Positions 8,052 to 16,503 of a stretch of 64,000 nt of DNA are shown piece after piece. The stretch is from Bin87 sp965221295 (GTDB lineage: Bacteria; Chloroflexota; Dehalococcoidia; Lucifugimonadales; UBA3495), in contig OZ244879.1 of the NCBI GenBank assembly GCA_965221295.1, positions 2,542,001 to 2,606,000 on the forward strand, written 5' to 3'. The position numbers were made by a program, and so were the translations under genes. Under the pieces are notes generated by a model. The model was not told the origin of the DNA. It did no database searches and worked only from the letters and a program-made list of their open reading frames with translations. Each line of letters starts with the position of its first letter. Position 1 is the stretch's first letter.

Positions 8052-9383
8052 ATGGCATCCACGCTGTCAGCTCTACTCAATTGGCGTCCCAACACCCCGT
8101 TTTACTACGGCTGGCTCGTCCTCGGACTTTCTGGCGGCGGCGCTTTCGTGGCTACGGCGGTGGCGGGTGTGGTGCTGGGCGGCGTGCAGAGCTTCATCCT
8201 GGAGGACACCCAGTGGCCCCGCACCAGCATCGGGCTGGCCTCCAGCTGCGGCGTCTGGATGTCGGGAGTCTTCGCGCCTTTTGCCGGACGGCTGGCCGAC
8301 CGTTATGGACCCCGTTGGCTGATGCCCGTGGGGGTGATCGTCCTGGGCGTTTGCATGGTGGCCATCGGGGGAGCGCACACTGCCTGGCAGTTCTTCATTG
8401 CGGCAGTTATCGGGCGCGCCATCAGCCAGCCGTTCCTGATCGGCGTGGTTCCCAGGACGATGGCGGTCAATTTCTTCAACCGGCGCCGCAACGTGGCGTT
8501 GGCCTTCACCGGCATCTACCGGCCCATCAGCGGCGCGCTGATCATTCAGGCTTTCTCGCTGATCACGTTGCTGGCCGATTGGCGGGCGGCCTTCCGGCTA
8601 CTGGGATTGTTCAGCCTTTTCCTCGCGATTCCGATGGCAATCATCATGCGCCGCCGGCCGGAGGACATCGGCTTGCTGCCCGACGGCGTCGAGGTACGGC
8701 CGCCAACCGGAACCGCCAGCGCGGCTACGATGGGATCGGGCCGGTCGGCGCCAGCCAGCGAATCTCCGGCGGAGGTTAGTTGGACCTCCAGAGAGGCCAT
8801 GCGTTCCAAGGCTTTCTGGATGGTGTCGGTGGTCGCTTTCCTGAACGTAACGGGCAGCTCTGGCCTGGGATTCAGCTTGGTGCCTTACCTGCACGAATTC
8901 GCGGGGTTGTCCACGCCGCAAGCCGCGGGAGTGTTGAGCGTCAGCACGTTCCTGGCGTTGAGCAGCCTGGCATGGGGGCAGGTGGCCGGCAGATTGACGC
9001 CGAGATGGTGCATCGTGGGCGCCATGGGCGTGTCGGCCTTGGCGACGCTGGGATTGTTGCAGGTCAACTCACTGTTGGTCGCCTACGCCTTCGGGGTATT
9101 CTGGGGGTTGTTCCACAGCGCGCTGGAAGTCTTGCTGTACATGGTTCTCGCCGATTACTTCGGGCGGAATTCCTACGGCGCCATCGCCGGCGCCATGCGT
9201 CCATTCGAGGCCGGCGGGCTGGGTTTGGGCCAAATCGTCGGGCCGGTGGTTTACGACCTCACGGGCAGCTACACCATACTGATCCTGTTCTCAGCGGCGG
9301 CGCAAGGAATGGCAATGTGCCTGATGCTGCTGGCGCGCCGCCCAGAACGGCGCCCGATACCGACCCAAGTGACGGAGGCGTAG
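8052..9383 (+). CDS. MFS transporter (monocarboxylate/oxalate-formate-antiporter type)
   Basis: A 443-residue integral membrane protein with about twelve hydrophobic segments. Motif A appears as GRLADRYGPRW after the second helix, and a charged cytoplasmic loop (about residues 205-250) splits the two six-helix halves. The FYYGWLVLGL start is characteristic of the monocarboxylate / oxalate-formate antiporter branch. It would exchange or import small organic anions; the substrate is not readable. The frame extends upstream but through palindromic repeat sequence, so I start at the ATG at 8052, where hydrophobic coding begins. The tRNA-Ser gene follows on the other strand. Confidence 0.9.
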   Translation: MASTLSALLNWRPNTPFYYGWLVLGLSGGGAFVATAVAGVVLGGVQSFILEDTQWPRTSIGLASSCGVWMSGVFAPFAGRLADRYGPRWLMPVGVIVLGVCMVAIGGAHTAWQFFIAAVIGRAISQPFLIGVVPRTMAVNFFNRRRNVALAFTGIYRPISGALIIQAFSLITLLADWRAAFRLLGLFSLFLAIPMAIIMRRRPEDIGLLPDGVEVRPPTGTASAATMGSGRSAPASESPAEVSWTSREAMRSKAFWMVSVVAFLNVTGSSGLGFSLVPYLHEFAGLSTPQAAGVLSVSTFLALSSLAWGQVAGRLTPRWCIVGAMGVSALATLGLLQVNSLLVAYAFGVFWGLFHSALEVLLYMVLADYFGRNSYGAIAGAMRPFEAGGLGLGQIVGPVVYDLTGSYTILILFSAAAQGMAMCLMLLARRPERRPIPTQVTEA

Positions 9384-9417
9384 TGGAAAGGCGGTACAGC
9401 GGAAAGCAATCGGATGG

Positions 9418-9504
9418 CGGAGAGGGCGGGATTCGAACCCGCGAGAGGCGTTAACCCCTACGCGATTTCCAGTCGCGCCCATTCGTCCACTCTGGCACCT
9501 CTCC
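9418..9504 (-). tRNA. tRNA-Ser (anticodon GGA)
   Basis: The minus strand folds as a class II tRNA: acceptor GGAGAGG / CCTCTCC, a long variable arm, a T-arm with GGTTCGAATCC, and an anticodon loop CTGGAAA inside the CGCGA/TCGCG stem, giving anticodon GGA. No CCA is encoded; the discriminator base is G. Confidence 0.96.
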
Positions 9505-9792
9505 GCGCGCCGCGCCGCGACTGAGGGCGTTTCAGCGCGGGGGACAGTATTATACCATGCGCCGCGTTTGCTCCAGACCCTGCGCACGCCGGCGGCATCC
9601 GACAGGTTTAGCGCGCCGTCTCTCAAAGTAGGCTACGCCCAGTGTCAATCCCATCGCTCACCACAGACCCCCGGTATTGCCTTGACCCCAGCGTTCAAAT
9701 ATCGCGGGCCAGCGCTGCTGGGCCGATTGGGATCCTGACGGCGACGAGGCCAGTGACGGGTCCCCGACACGCGTGGTCGATTGATCGCGTTG
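9505..9792. other. Intergenic stretch, no gene seen
   Basis: This stretch lies between tRNA-Ser and the phn promoter. Frames here are short and lack ribosome binding sites. The first bases, reading right to left, would carry the tRNA promoter; no clear match was seen. Confidence 0.45.
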
Positions 9793-9821
9793 TTGACCAA
9801 TATTGAAGCGATTGATATTAT
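9793..9821 (+). promoter_or_regulatory. Sigma70-type promoter of the phn operon
   Basis: TTGACC at 9793-9798, exactly 17 nt, then TATTAT at 9816-9821. The predicted start site near 9828 gives a leader of about 36 nt with GGGAG before the phnD ATG. This is one of the best promoter matches in the window. Confidence 0.7.
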
Positions 9822-9863
9822 CGGCCCACACTATCGGATCTGAGCCAAGAAGCGGGAGAGTCA

Positions 9864-10772
9864 ATGTCCATTTCGCCCAAAGCGATTCGTTGGTTGCTGC
9901 TTTGCCTCGTAACCGTTTTCGCGGGTTTGCTGGCGGTTGCCTGCGCCCAGCAGGATACCCCGACGCTTCGAGTCGGCGGCATACCGGATCAGGACGCCCA
10001 ACGCCTGGCGCGTCGCTACGAGATTTTTGCCAGCTACCTATCCAATGAACTAAACGTTCCCGTGGAATACGTGCCCAGCGTATCCTACTCTGCGGTGGTG
10101 ACCGCACTCAGCCAAAACGACGTTCAACTGGCGTTTTTCGGCGGGCTCACCGGGGTGCAGGCTCGGCTGCAAAACCCTGGAGCGCAGGCCATCGTCCAAC
10201 GCGAAAACGACGCCCGGTTCCATTCCAAGTTCATCGTTCGCGCGGACGAGGAGTTCGCCGACCTGAGCAGTCTGGACGACCTGGTGGGGCGTAGCACAGG
10301 CATGACCATCACCTTCGGCAGCGAGAGTTCCACCTCCGGCCACTTGATGCCTCGCCATTACCTCAATGAAGTTGGAATTGACGCGGCCACCGATTTTCGC
10401 ACGGCGCCTGGTTTTTCCGGTTCCCACGACAAGACCTGGCAATTGGTGGAGGCCGGCTCATTCGATGTCGGCGCGCTGAACGAGGACGTTTGGAACCGCG
10501 CCGTTACGGAGGGTAGAGCGGACCCTGCCAAAGTGCGCGAGTTCTACACCACGCCCGACTATTTCGACTACAATTGGACCGCCCGGGCCGACCTTGACGA
10601 CGTTTACGGCGAGGGATTCACCAACCGGGTACAGGCGACGCTGCTGGCCTTGAACCCGCAGGATCACGGCGAGATCCTTGAACTGTTCAGTACCGAACGG
10701 TTCATTGCCACCGAAAACGACAACTATCTGGCGATTGAGCAAGTGGCTAGAGAATTGGGCATAATCCAATGA
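9864..10772 (+). CDS. phnD: Phosphate/phosphonate/phosphite ABC transporter substrate-binding lipoprotein
   Basis: A 302-residue PhnD-family periplasmic binding protein. It opens with a signal peptide and a lipobox LAVAC with Cys27, so it should be an anchored lipoprotein. The body shows family marks: LRVGGIPDQD, then VEYVPSVSYSAVVTAL, AFFGGLTGV and FGSESSTSGHLMPRHYL, where the Ser/Thr-rich loop normally holds the phosphoryl group. It is first in an operon with the ATPase, two small ORFs and two permeases. Its ligand could be phosphonate, phosphite or phosphate ester; no phosphonate lyase genes are in the window, so that choice is open. Confidence 0.92.
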   Translation: MSISPKAIRWLLLCLVTVFAGLLAVACAQQDTPTLRVGGIPDQDAQRLARRYEIFASYLSNELNVPVEYVPSVSYSAVVTALSQNDVQLAFFGGLTGVQARLQNPGAQAIVQRENDARFHSKFIVRADEEFADLSSLDDLVGRSTGMTITFGSESSTSGHLMPRHYLNEVGIDAATDFRTAPGFSGSHDKTWQLVEAGSFDVGALNEDVWNRAVTEGRADPAKVREFYTTPDYFDYNWTARADLDDVYGEGFTNRVQATLLALNPQDHGEILELFSTERFIATENDNYLAIEQVARELGIIQ

Positions 10773-11635
10773 CTGCAACCGGTGTCCGCCTGCGGCGGGC
10801 CGGTGAGCAGTTCGCTGTAGCCAAGCCGCTGGTTGCGATCGAAGGCGCTTCGAAGGTTTATGGAAACAACCGGGGTCTATTCCCGCTGAGCCTCGAAATC
10901 CACGCCGGCGAGCGGGTGGCGCTGGCTGGCCCCTCGGGCAGCGGCAAAACCACCCTATTGCGCCTGCTGGCCGGCGCGTTGGCGCCCGATGAAGGACCCG
11001 GCGCGGTCGCCATTGTTGGCAAATCCCCCGCAGCGTTGAAGCCGGGCCGGGAGTTGGCCTCGCTGGTGGGAATAGTCAGCCAACGCTTTGACTTGGTTCC
11101 ACATCTCCCGGTGATGCACAACGTGTTGGCCGGGCGACTGGGCCATTGGAGTTTGATCCGCTCGATCGTTTCACTGCTCTGGCCCATGGACCGACGCGCC
11201 GCTCAACAGGCGTTGGCGAAGGTCGGCATCGCTGACAAGCTGAACGAGCGGCCGGGGCGACTGTCCGGCGGAGAGCAGCAGCGCGTGGCCATCGCCCGCA
11301 TCATGATGCAGTCGCCGCTGGTGATCCTCGCCGACGAACCGGTGGCGTCGCTGGACCCGGCCCGCGCTGAAGAGGTGATGGAGCTCCTGACGGGTCTGGT
11401 TGGCCGGCACGGCGACGACGGCGCCGGCCAACGCGCTCTAATTGCCAGCCTGCACGCGGCGCCGCTCATCCGTCGCCACTTCACCCGGGTAATCGGCCTA
11501 CGCGAGGGCAGGATGCAGTTCGACCTGCCGGCCAGTGAACTCAGCGACGCGGCGCTGGACCAGCTGTACGAGCTGGATGACGGCGCCGAGACCCTGGAAC
11601 CATTGGCAGGGCTGGCGGCCCGCGACGGAGGCTAG
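10769..11635 (+). CDS. phnC: Phosphonate/phosphite ABC transporter ATP-binding protein
   Basis: A 288-residue ABC ATPase of the PhnC type. The Walker A motif is GPSGSGKTT at residues 54-62, the signature is LSGGEQQRVAIAR and the Walker B is VILADEP followed by SLDP. Its start codon overlaps the phnD stop (ATGA), which indicates translational coupling. It should energise the two PhnE permeases encoded just downstream. The N-terminal 25 residues and a C-terminal tail beyond the usual end are extra compared with the minimal domain. It is a normal-length gene with no missing motif. Confidence 0.94.
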   Translation: MTATGVRLRRAGEQFAVAKPLVAIEGASKVYGNNRGLFPLSLEIHAGERVALAGPSGSGKTTLLRLLAGALAPDEGPGAVAIVGKSPAALKPGRELASLVGIVSQRFDLVPHLPVMHNVLAGRLGHWSLIRSIVSLLWPMDRRAAQQALAKVGIADKLNERPGRLSGGEQQRVAIARIMMQSPLVILADEPVASLDPARAEEVMELLTGLVGRHGDDGAGQRALIASLHAAPLIRRHFTRVIGLREGRMQFDLPASELSDAALDQLYELDDGAETLEPLAGLAARDGG

Positions 11636-11721
11636 CCATTGGCAGCGGACGGTAAAGTTCGTCATTCTAACGTGTGGTACTATTGACCGCATACAGGACG
11701 CCATCCAAAGGACAACCAAAA

Positions 11722-11942
11722 ATGAACGACTGGTCGAGATTTGGGAGAGACATTATAATTCTCTTGTAGGAGCTGCTGTCGGCACATTGTTCGGTTTGCT
11801 GGTTGCATACCCGGATATGTTGGAAGATTCACGAGAAAATTCTGCCCGCATTAATGCCAACAAGGAGCAAATCGAATTACTTTGGGACGCGCATTACGTG
11901 CGGCACGAAACCACTGACGCCGGCAGAGAGATTGCACGATGA
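11722..11942 (+). pseudogene. Small single-TM protein gene with an apparent 1-nt frameshift
   Basis: An ATG at 11722 with AAAGGA 9 nt upstream opens the frame MNDWSRFGRDIIILL, which stops at 11767. The next frame continues seamlessly from about 11766 as VGAAVGTLFGLLVAY and runs to 11942. Joined, these give a 73-residue protein with one hydrophobic helix and a charged C-terminal tail, whereas the second frame alone has no start codon. One missing base near 11763-11767 explains it. No slippery heptamer is present, so a mutation or a sequencing error is more likely than programmed shifting. It lies between phnC and phnE and overlaps the next small gene by ATGA. Confidence 0.6.
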
Positions 11943-12121
11943 GCAAACTAATTTTACTGATAGCCGCAACAATGATGGGGATGCCATTCGTCATTATGGG
12001 GCTGACTGCCGCCGTAGGATTCGAAATACCGTTACCGGTATTGTGGCTCGGCGGTTGGGTCATGGCTTTGGGGGTAGTCATCGGTTGTGTTGGGCTGATC
12101 ATGACCACAGCGGGCCGTTAA
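11939..12121 (+). CDS. Small two-helix membrane protein
   Basis: A 60-residue protein made almost entirely of two hydrophobic segments (roughly residues 4-27 and 32-56) separated by a short EIPLP turn. Its ATG overlaps the stop of the preceding small ORF by 4 nt, so the pair is translated together. No family is recognised. Base composition is more AT-rich than the phn genes around it, hinting that the pair was inserted into the operon. It could be an accessory subunit of the transporter or an unrelated passenger. Confidence 0.6.
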   Translation: MSKLILLIAATMMGMPFVIMGLTAAVGFEIPLPVLWLGGWVMALGVVIGCVGLIMTTAGR

Positions 12122-12180
12122 CGCGTCGGTCCCTCATCTCGCCTCACGGTTCTGATTAAAGAGGCGCTTTCCGAGCTCAG

Positions 12181-12984
12181 ATGGGGCTGAAATCCTGGTT
12201 CACTGGCCCGCGTCTGCTGACCCTGGGCATCATCCTCGCGCTGGCGTGGAGCCTGACTCGCGTGGATTGGCAGCAGCCCATCGCCCACGCTGGTGGCGGG
12301 GCGGCGGCGCTCGACGTGCTGTCGGCGCTGTTTCCACCGGAGTTGTCGCCGGAGTTCTTGCGCATCTGCGTGGTCGCCAGTTGGCACACCCTGGCTTACG
12401 CCGTCGCCGCCATGTCGCTGGCGGTGACCGTGGGTTTGCCCTTGGGGATCTTGGCGTCGGGCGTGTTGGCTCCCGAGGCCGGCGGGTTGGCGCCTCGGCG
12501 GTTCACCATAATGGCGTCGGTACGGTTCCTGATGGCCGCGATGCGCTCTGTGCACGAATTGGTGTGGGCGTTGTTGTTCGTGGCGGCGGTGGGTTTGTCG
12601 CCCATGGCGGCCATCCTGGCCATGGCGATACCCTACGCCGGCATCTTGGGGCGGATCTACGCAGAATTGTTGCAGGACACACCGCCGGAGCCGGTGGCCG
12701 CGTTGCGGGCGACCGGGGCGTCGCCATTTCGCATCTTGTTGTATGGTCATCTACCCATGGCGCTGCCCGACCTGCTGAGCTACACCTTCTACCGGCTGGA
12801 ATGTGGCATCAGGGCGGCCGCCATCATGAGCTTCGTTGGCATTGATGGCATTGGTTTCCAGATCGAGCTCTCCCTGGCAGACCTGCTGTTCCGCCAGGTC
12901 TGGACGCTGCTGATCTTCCTGATCGCCCTGGTGGTCGCTGTCGACTGGTGGAGCGGGCGGGTGCGCCGGAGCCTGGCGTACTGA
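12181..12984 (+). CDS. phnE: Phosphonate/phosphite ABC transporter permease
   Basis: A 267-residue permease with about six membrane helices. The cytoplasmic coupling (EAA) loop reads AALRATGASPFRILLYG, matching PhnE permeases, and is preceded by the RSVHELVWALLF segment common to this subfamily. It docks on the PhnC ATPase. The ATG has only a weak ribosome binding site (GAGCTCAG) and sits 59 nt after the small membrane ORF. The next permease starts inside its stop codon. Two PhnE-type permeases suggest a heterodimeric channel. Confidence 0.9.
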   Translation: MGLKSWFTGPRLLTLGIILALAWSLTRVDWQQPIAHAGGGAAALDVLSALFPPELSPEFLRICVVASWHTLAYAVAAMSLAVTVGLPLGILASGVLAPEAGGLAPRRFTIMASVRFLMAAMRSVHELVWALLFVAAVGLSPMAAILAMAIPYAGILGRIYAELLQDTPPEPVAALRATGASPFRILLYGHLPMALPDLLSYTFYRLECGIRAAAIMSFVGIDGIGFQIELSLADLLFRQVWTLLIFLIALVVAVDWWSGRVRRSLAY

Positions 12985-13868
12985 TGGAACAGTCCAGAAC
13001 CGACACGGCTCCAATCAGGATGGACGCGCCGGCGCGGTCCCAAACGCTGCGCTGGTCCGTATACGTCGTCGTAGCGCTCACCGTGGCCGCGTGGGCGTTC
13101 ATATTGGCCGACGGCGACAGCGGGTTCGCCGACCTGTTCCGCGAGCGCACCTGGCGCAATACAGCGTCATTCGCGGCCAGCCTGGCCGGTAGCGACGCCA
13201 GTGGCCCGTCGCCGTTCGCGCAGGCGGCGCGATGGCGCGACACGGGACGACTGGCCCTGAACACCTTGGCGATGTCAACGCTGGCCATGGGCATTGCCGG
13301 CGGTGGAGCATTGATCCTGTTGATGCCGGGCGCACGCACAGTCAGCGACGGCACGTTGGGCGGAGCGCCATCGCGGGCCGGCCGCGCGGCTTACGTGGCG
13401 ACCCGCATCTTCTACGCGTTGACGCGGGCCATACCCGAGTTGGTGTGGGCCATGCTCATCGTGTTCTTCCTGACGCCCGGAATCATCCCGGGAGCGCTGG
13501 CTTTGGGTCTGCACAACTTGGGCATCGTGGGCCGGCTTACTTCGGAAGTGGTGGAGAACTTGGACCCAGCTCCAGCGCGGGCGCTGCGGTCGGCGGGGGC
13601 ATCCAGCCCCAAAACCCTGCTGTACGGCGTCTTTCCCCAGGCCATGCCCATGTTCCTCACCTTCCTGATGTACCGCTGGGAGGTGATAATCCGAACGACC
13701 GTGGTGGTTGGTTTCCTGAACGCCGGCGGTTTGGGCCGTGAATTCAGGCTACGTATGTCATGGTTCCACTACGACGAAGTGGCGCTGCTGCTGGTTTGGT
13801 ATCTGCTGCTCGTGGTGGCGGTGGACGCGCTGAGCGCACAGCTACGGCGAAGGGTCAGGTGGGAGTAG
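12984..13868 (+). CDS. phnE: Second phosphonate/phosphite ABC transporter permease
   Basis: A 294-residue permease whose ATG shares one base with the preceding TGA (TGATG), so it is translationally coupled. After a 20-residue hydrophilic head and one helix there is a periplasmic stretch of about 55 residues, then the permease core with RAIPELVWAMLI and the coupling loop ALRSAGASSPKTLLYG. It closely resembles the first permease in layout, consistent with an old duplication, and likely forms the other half of the membrane channel. It is the last gene of the operon. Confidence 0.9.
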   Translation: MEQSRTDTAPIRMDAPARSQTLRWSVYVVVALTVAAWAFILADGDSGFADLFRERTWRNTASFAASLAGSDASGPSPFAQAARWRDTGRLALNTLAMSTLAMGIAGGGALILLMPGARTVSDGTLGGAPSRAGRAAYVATRIFYALTRAIPELVWAMLIVFFLTPGIIPGALALGLHNLGIVGRLTSEVVENLDPAPARALRSAGASSPKTLLYGVFPQAMPMFLTFLMYRWEVIIRTTVVVGFLNAGGLGREFRLRMSWFHYDEVALLLVWYLLLVVAVDALSAQLRRRVRWE

Positions 13869-14227
13869 GTAGCCTTTCAACGACGGCGGCCCAGTTGTAT
13901 GTAGCAACAACGCTAACGCCAAGGCATCTTTGGAATTGCGCTCATTGGCGGCGGTCCGGCGCTTTGAGGTTGAGGAGCTCGGCAATGGCGGAGCAGCGGC
14001 GGAAACGTGGTTGGTCGTTTAGTGGCGTGGCGTCGCATCCCGGCACGGGAAAACGTTCGACTTGAGCGCCGCAAAGGGTTTTCAATGGCAGGTGTGGTCC
14101 AGAGCCGAGCGGACGGTCCACCGCCAACCAAGCCGTGTCGCGGATAACACTGGCCGAAACCGGCGCCCTGTACGTGCAGCAACCGGTTTCCATTGTCCAG
14201 TCCACCGGGGTACGGATTGTGGAACGG
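13869..14227. other. Intergenic stretch between convergent genes, no gene seen
   Basis: This stretch lies between the phn operon end and the typA stop. Several frames are open by GC bias alone. None has a plausible ribosome binding site or a recognisable product, and no strong terminator hairpin was found. Confidence 0.45.
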
Positions 14228-16066
14228 CTAATCCCTGCTGCGCGCTCCGTTGCGACGACTGCGCTTCCGGTCGAGGGCGGAAAGTTCCATCTTGCGCAAC
14301 CTCAGGTTCTGCGGCGTGACCTCGACCAGTTCATCATCGGCGATAAACTCCAGCGCCTCCTCCAGGCTCATCTTGACGGTGGCATTCAATCGCTCAGCCA
14401 CATCAGCGGTGGACGAGCGCATGTTGGTGAGTTTTCTCTCCTTGCAGACGTTGATCTCGATGTCCCCTTCTTGACGGCGACAGCCCACGACCATGCCCTC
14501 GTACACCTGGACGCCCGGATCGATGAACGTGTCGCCGCGACGCTGGGCGTTGAGCAGGCCGTAGGTGACAGCCGGACCGCCTTCCGACGCAACCAACGCT
14601 CCGCCGCGCTGGGTTTTGATCTCGCCTTCCACCGGGCCATACGACTCGAAGCCGCTGGAATGGACGCCGTCGCCGCGGGTGGTGCGCAGGAAGAAAGAAT
14701 TGAACCCGATCAAGCCGCGAGTCGGTATGCGGTACTCCAAGCGCACGTAGCCGTCGTCCCCGTAGCGCATGTCGCGGAGCTGCCCGAGGTGTCCGGCCAG
14801 GTATTCCGTCAACGCCCCCACGTATTCCTCTCGCGTGCTGACGTGCAGTATCTCGTAGGGTTCCAGTGTCTTGCCGTCAACCGTTCTGGTGACGGGAACG
14901 GGCCGTGAGACCTGGAACTCGTACTGCTCACGGCGCATGGTCTCCACCAGGATGGACAGGTGTAGCTCGCCGCGCCCAGCCACCACGAAAACATCAGGAC
15001 TCGGCGTGGTCTCCACCCTGAGGCTCACGTTGGTGCGTAGTTCTCGTATCAAACGGTCGTAGAGATTGCGAGAGGTGCAACGTCCGCCCTCCCGTCCGAC
15101 GAAGGGCGAGGTGTTGATGCCGAAAGTCATCCGCACCGTGGGTTCCTGGATGTCGATGGTCGGCAGGGCCCGCGGGTCGTCCCCGCTGGCGATGGTGTCG
15201 CCAATGGACACTCCCTCGGGACCGGTAACCGCAACAATATCTCCGGCGCTGGCTTCGTGGGTTTCCATCCGTTCCATGCCGTGGAACACGAAGATACGCT
15301 CCAGGTTGTGCGCGCTGACCCCGCCGCTGCGGTCCAACAGGGCGACTTGATCCCTCAGCCGCAGCCTGCCGTTGGTGATCCTTCCAATGGCGACCTGTCC
15401 CAAGTAGTTGTCATAGTCCAGGGCGGCGACTAGCATCTGCGCGGGAGCGTCGGGATCGCCCCGAGGTGGAGGAACCGATTCCAGAATGGCGTCGAACAGC
15501 GGCGCCATGTTGGTTCCAGCCTGGTTCGGATCCTCGGTGGCGTAACCCTGCTTCGCGGATGCGTACAGGACCGGAAAATCCAGCTGATCGGCGTCGGTGG
15601 CCAACTCCAAGAACAGGTCCTGCACCAGTTCTTCCACCTCGGCGACTCGCGCCTCCGGGCGATCGATCTTGTTGATGACCACCATGGGAACGACGTTTTG
15701 CCCCAAGGCTTGGCGCAGCACGTAGGTGGTTTGAGGCATCGGGCCATCCACCGCGTCGACCAGCAGCAGACAACCGTCAGCCATGTTCATCACCCGTTCT
15801 ACCTCGCCGCTGAAATCGGCGTGGCCTGGCGTATCGATGATGTTGATCTTGACGCCGCGCCAAGATACCGACGCGTTCTTGGCCAGGATCGTAATGCCCC
15901 GTTCGCGCTCCAACGGGTTGGTGTCCATGATCAGTTCGCCCACCTGCTGATGGGAGCGAAATACCTGACCCTGTTTCAGCAGAGCGTCGACCAGTGTCGT
16001 CTTGCCATGATCCACGTGCGCGATTATGGCCAGGTTGCGTATGTCGTTATTTCGATACTCGTCCAA
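14228..16066 (-). CDS. typA: Ribosome-associated GTPase TypA/BipA
   Basis: A 612-residue translational GTPase. The G1 motif is AHVDHGKTT (residues 16-24), the switch region has RERGITI, G3 is DTPGHADF, G4 is NKID and G5 is ASAK. It is followed by the EF-G-like beta-barrel and the TypA-specific C-terminal domain with GLIGFNSFFL and RGGALVASEGG. Length and domain order match the family. It binds ribosomes and affects assembly and stress adaptation. The start is a TTG at 16066, chosen because the family's first residues (DEYRNNDIRNLAI) begin there and GTGAGG precedes it. It stands alone on the minus strand. Confidence 0.97.
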   Translation of the reverse strand: MDEYRNNDIRNLAIIAHVDHGKTTLVDALLKQGQVFRSHQQVGELIMDTNPLERERGITILAKNASVSWRGVKINIIDTPGHADFSGEVERVMNMADGCLLLVDAVDGPMPQTTYVLRQALGQNVVPMVVINKIDRPEARVAEVEELVQDLFLELATDADQLDFPVLYASAKQGYATEDPNQAGTNMAPLFDAILESVPPPRGDPDAPAQMLVAALDYDNYLGQVAIGRITNGRLRLRDQVALLDRSGGVSAHNLERIFVFHGMERMETHEASAGDIVAVTGPEGVSIGDTIASGDDPRALPTIDIQEPTVRMTFGINTSPFVGREGGRCTSRNLYDRLIRELRTNVSLRVETTPSPDVFVVAGRGELHLSILVETMRREQYEFQVSRPVPVTRTVDGKTLEPYEILHVSTREEYVGALTEYLAGHLGQLRDMRYGDDGYVRLEYRIPTRGLIGFNSFFLRTTRGDGVHSSGFESYGPVEGEIKTQRGGALVASEGGPAVTYGLLNAQRRGDTFIDPGVQVYEGMVVGCRRQEGDIEINVCKERKLTNMRSSTADVAERLNATVKMSLEEALEFIADDELVEVTPQNLRLRKMELSALDRKRSRRNGARSRD

Positions 16067-16267
16067 GCGTCCTCACCTCAAGCGCCTTCAAGGATACCAC
16101 CAACCGCGGCCCCTGAGCTTGCTCTGACCGGCATGGGGCAACCGGCATGAGCTTGGGCGATGCCTTCCGCCCATCCGGTTGTCGCCCCGAAACTGTAGCT
16201 ACCCCTCCGTTGTGAGTCGGCGGCCCCGTCCGTGGGCTTCAGTTCACTACTTGAACCGTTCTTGCCA

Positions 16268-16390
16268 ACCCATCGCCTGGCCGGTCATTGCCCGACCAAT
16301 AGCCCGACCTGGCATCGCCGGCCCATCGCCCGACCTGGCATTGCGAACGAAGCGCGGCGATCTCGTCGGCGCCAACCAACGGCCATTCGG
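16268..16390. repeat. Degenerate palindromic repeat and short direct repeats
   Basis: The segment CGCCCGACCTGGCAT occurs twice in degenerate form before a left arm CATTGCGAACGAAGCGCGGCG and ATCTCGTCGGCGCC. It belongs to the 4.9 kb and 17.8 kb palindrome family. The remaining part of the 16067-16503 gap holds no supported gene. Confidence 0.6.
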
Positions 16391-16432
16391 CCAAACCGTG
16401 CAACTACCGTCCGCGCCCTCGGGAGAGTGGGC

Positions 16433-16461
16433 TTACATCCGTCGCCGCGCGCGGCTACAAT
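16433..16461 (+). promoter_or_regulatory. Possible promoter of the M20 amidohydrolase gene
   Basis: TTACAT at 16433-16438, 17 nt, then TACAAT at 16456-16461. The leader to the ATG at 16504 would be about 36 nt and contains GAGGAG. The -35 is weak. Confidence 0.4.
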
Positions 16462-16503
16462 GCGGTCATCAAACCCAACCCACGCCACACGAGGAGCCCC
16501 ATT

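Noticed and set aside
11722..11942. Programmed ribosomal frameshift in the small phn ORF
   Set aside because: No slippery heptamer or downstream pseudoknot is visible at the junction; mutation or sequencing error is simpler.
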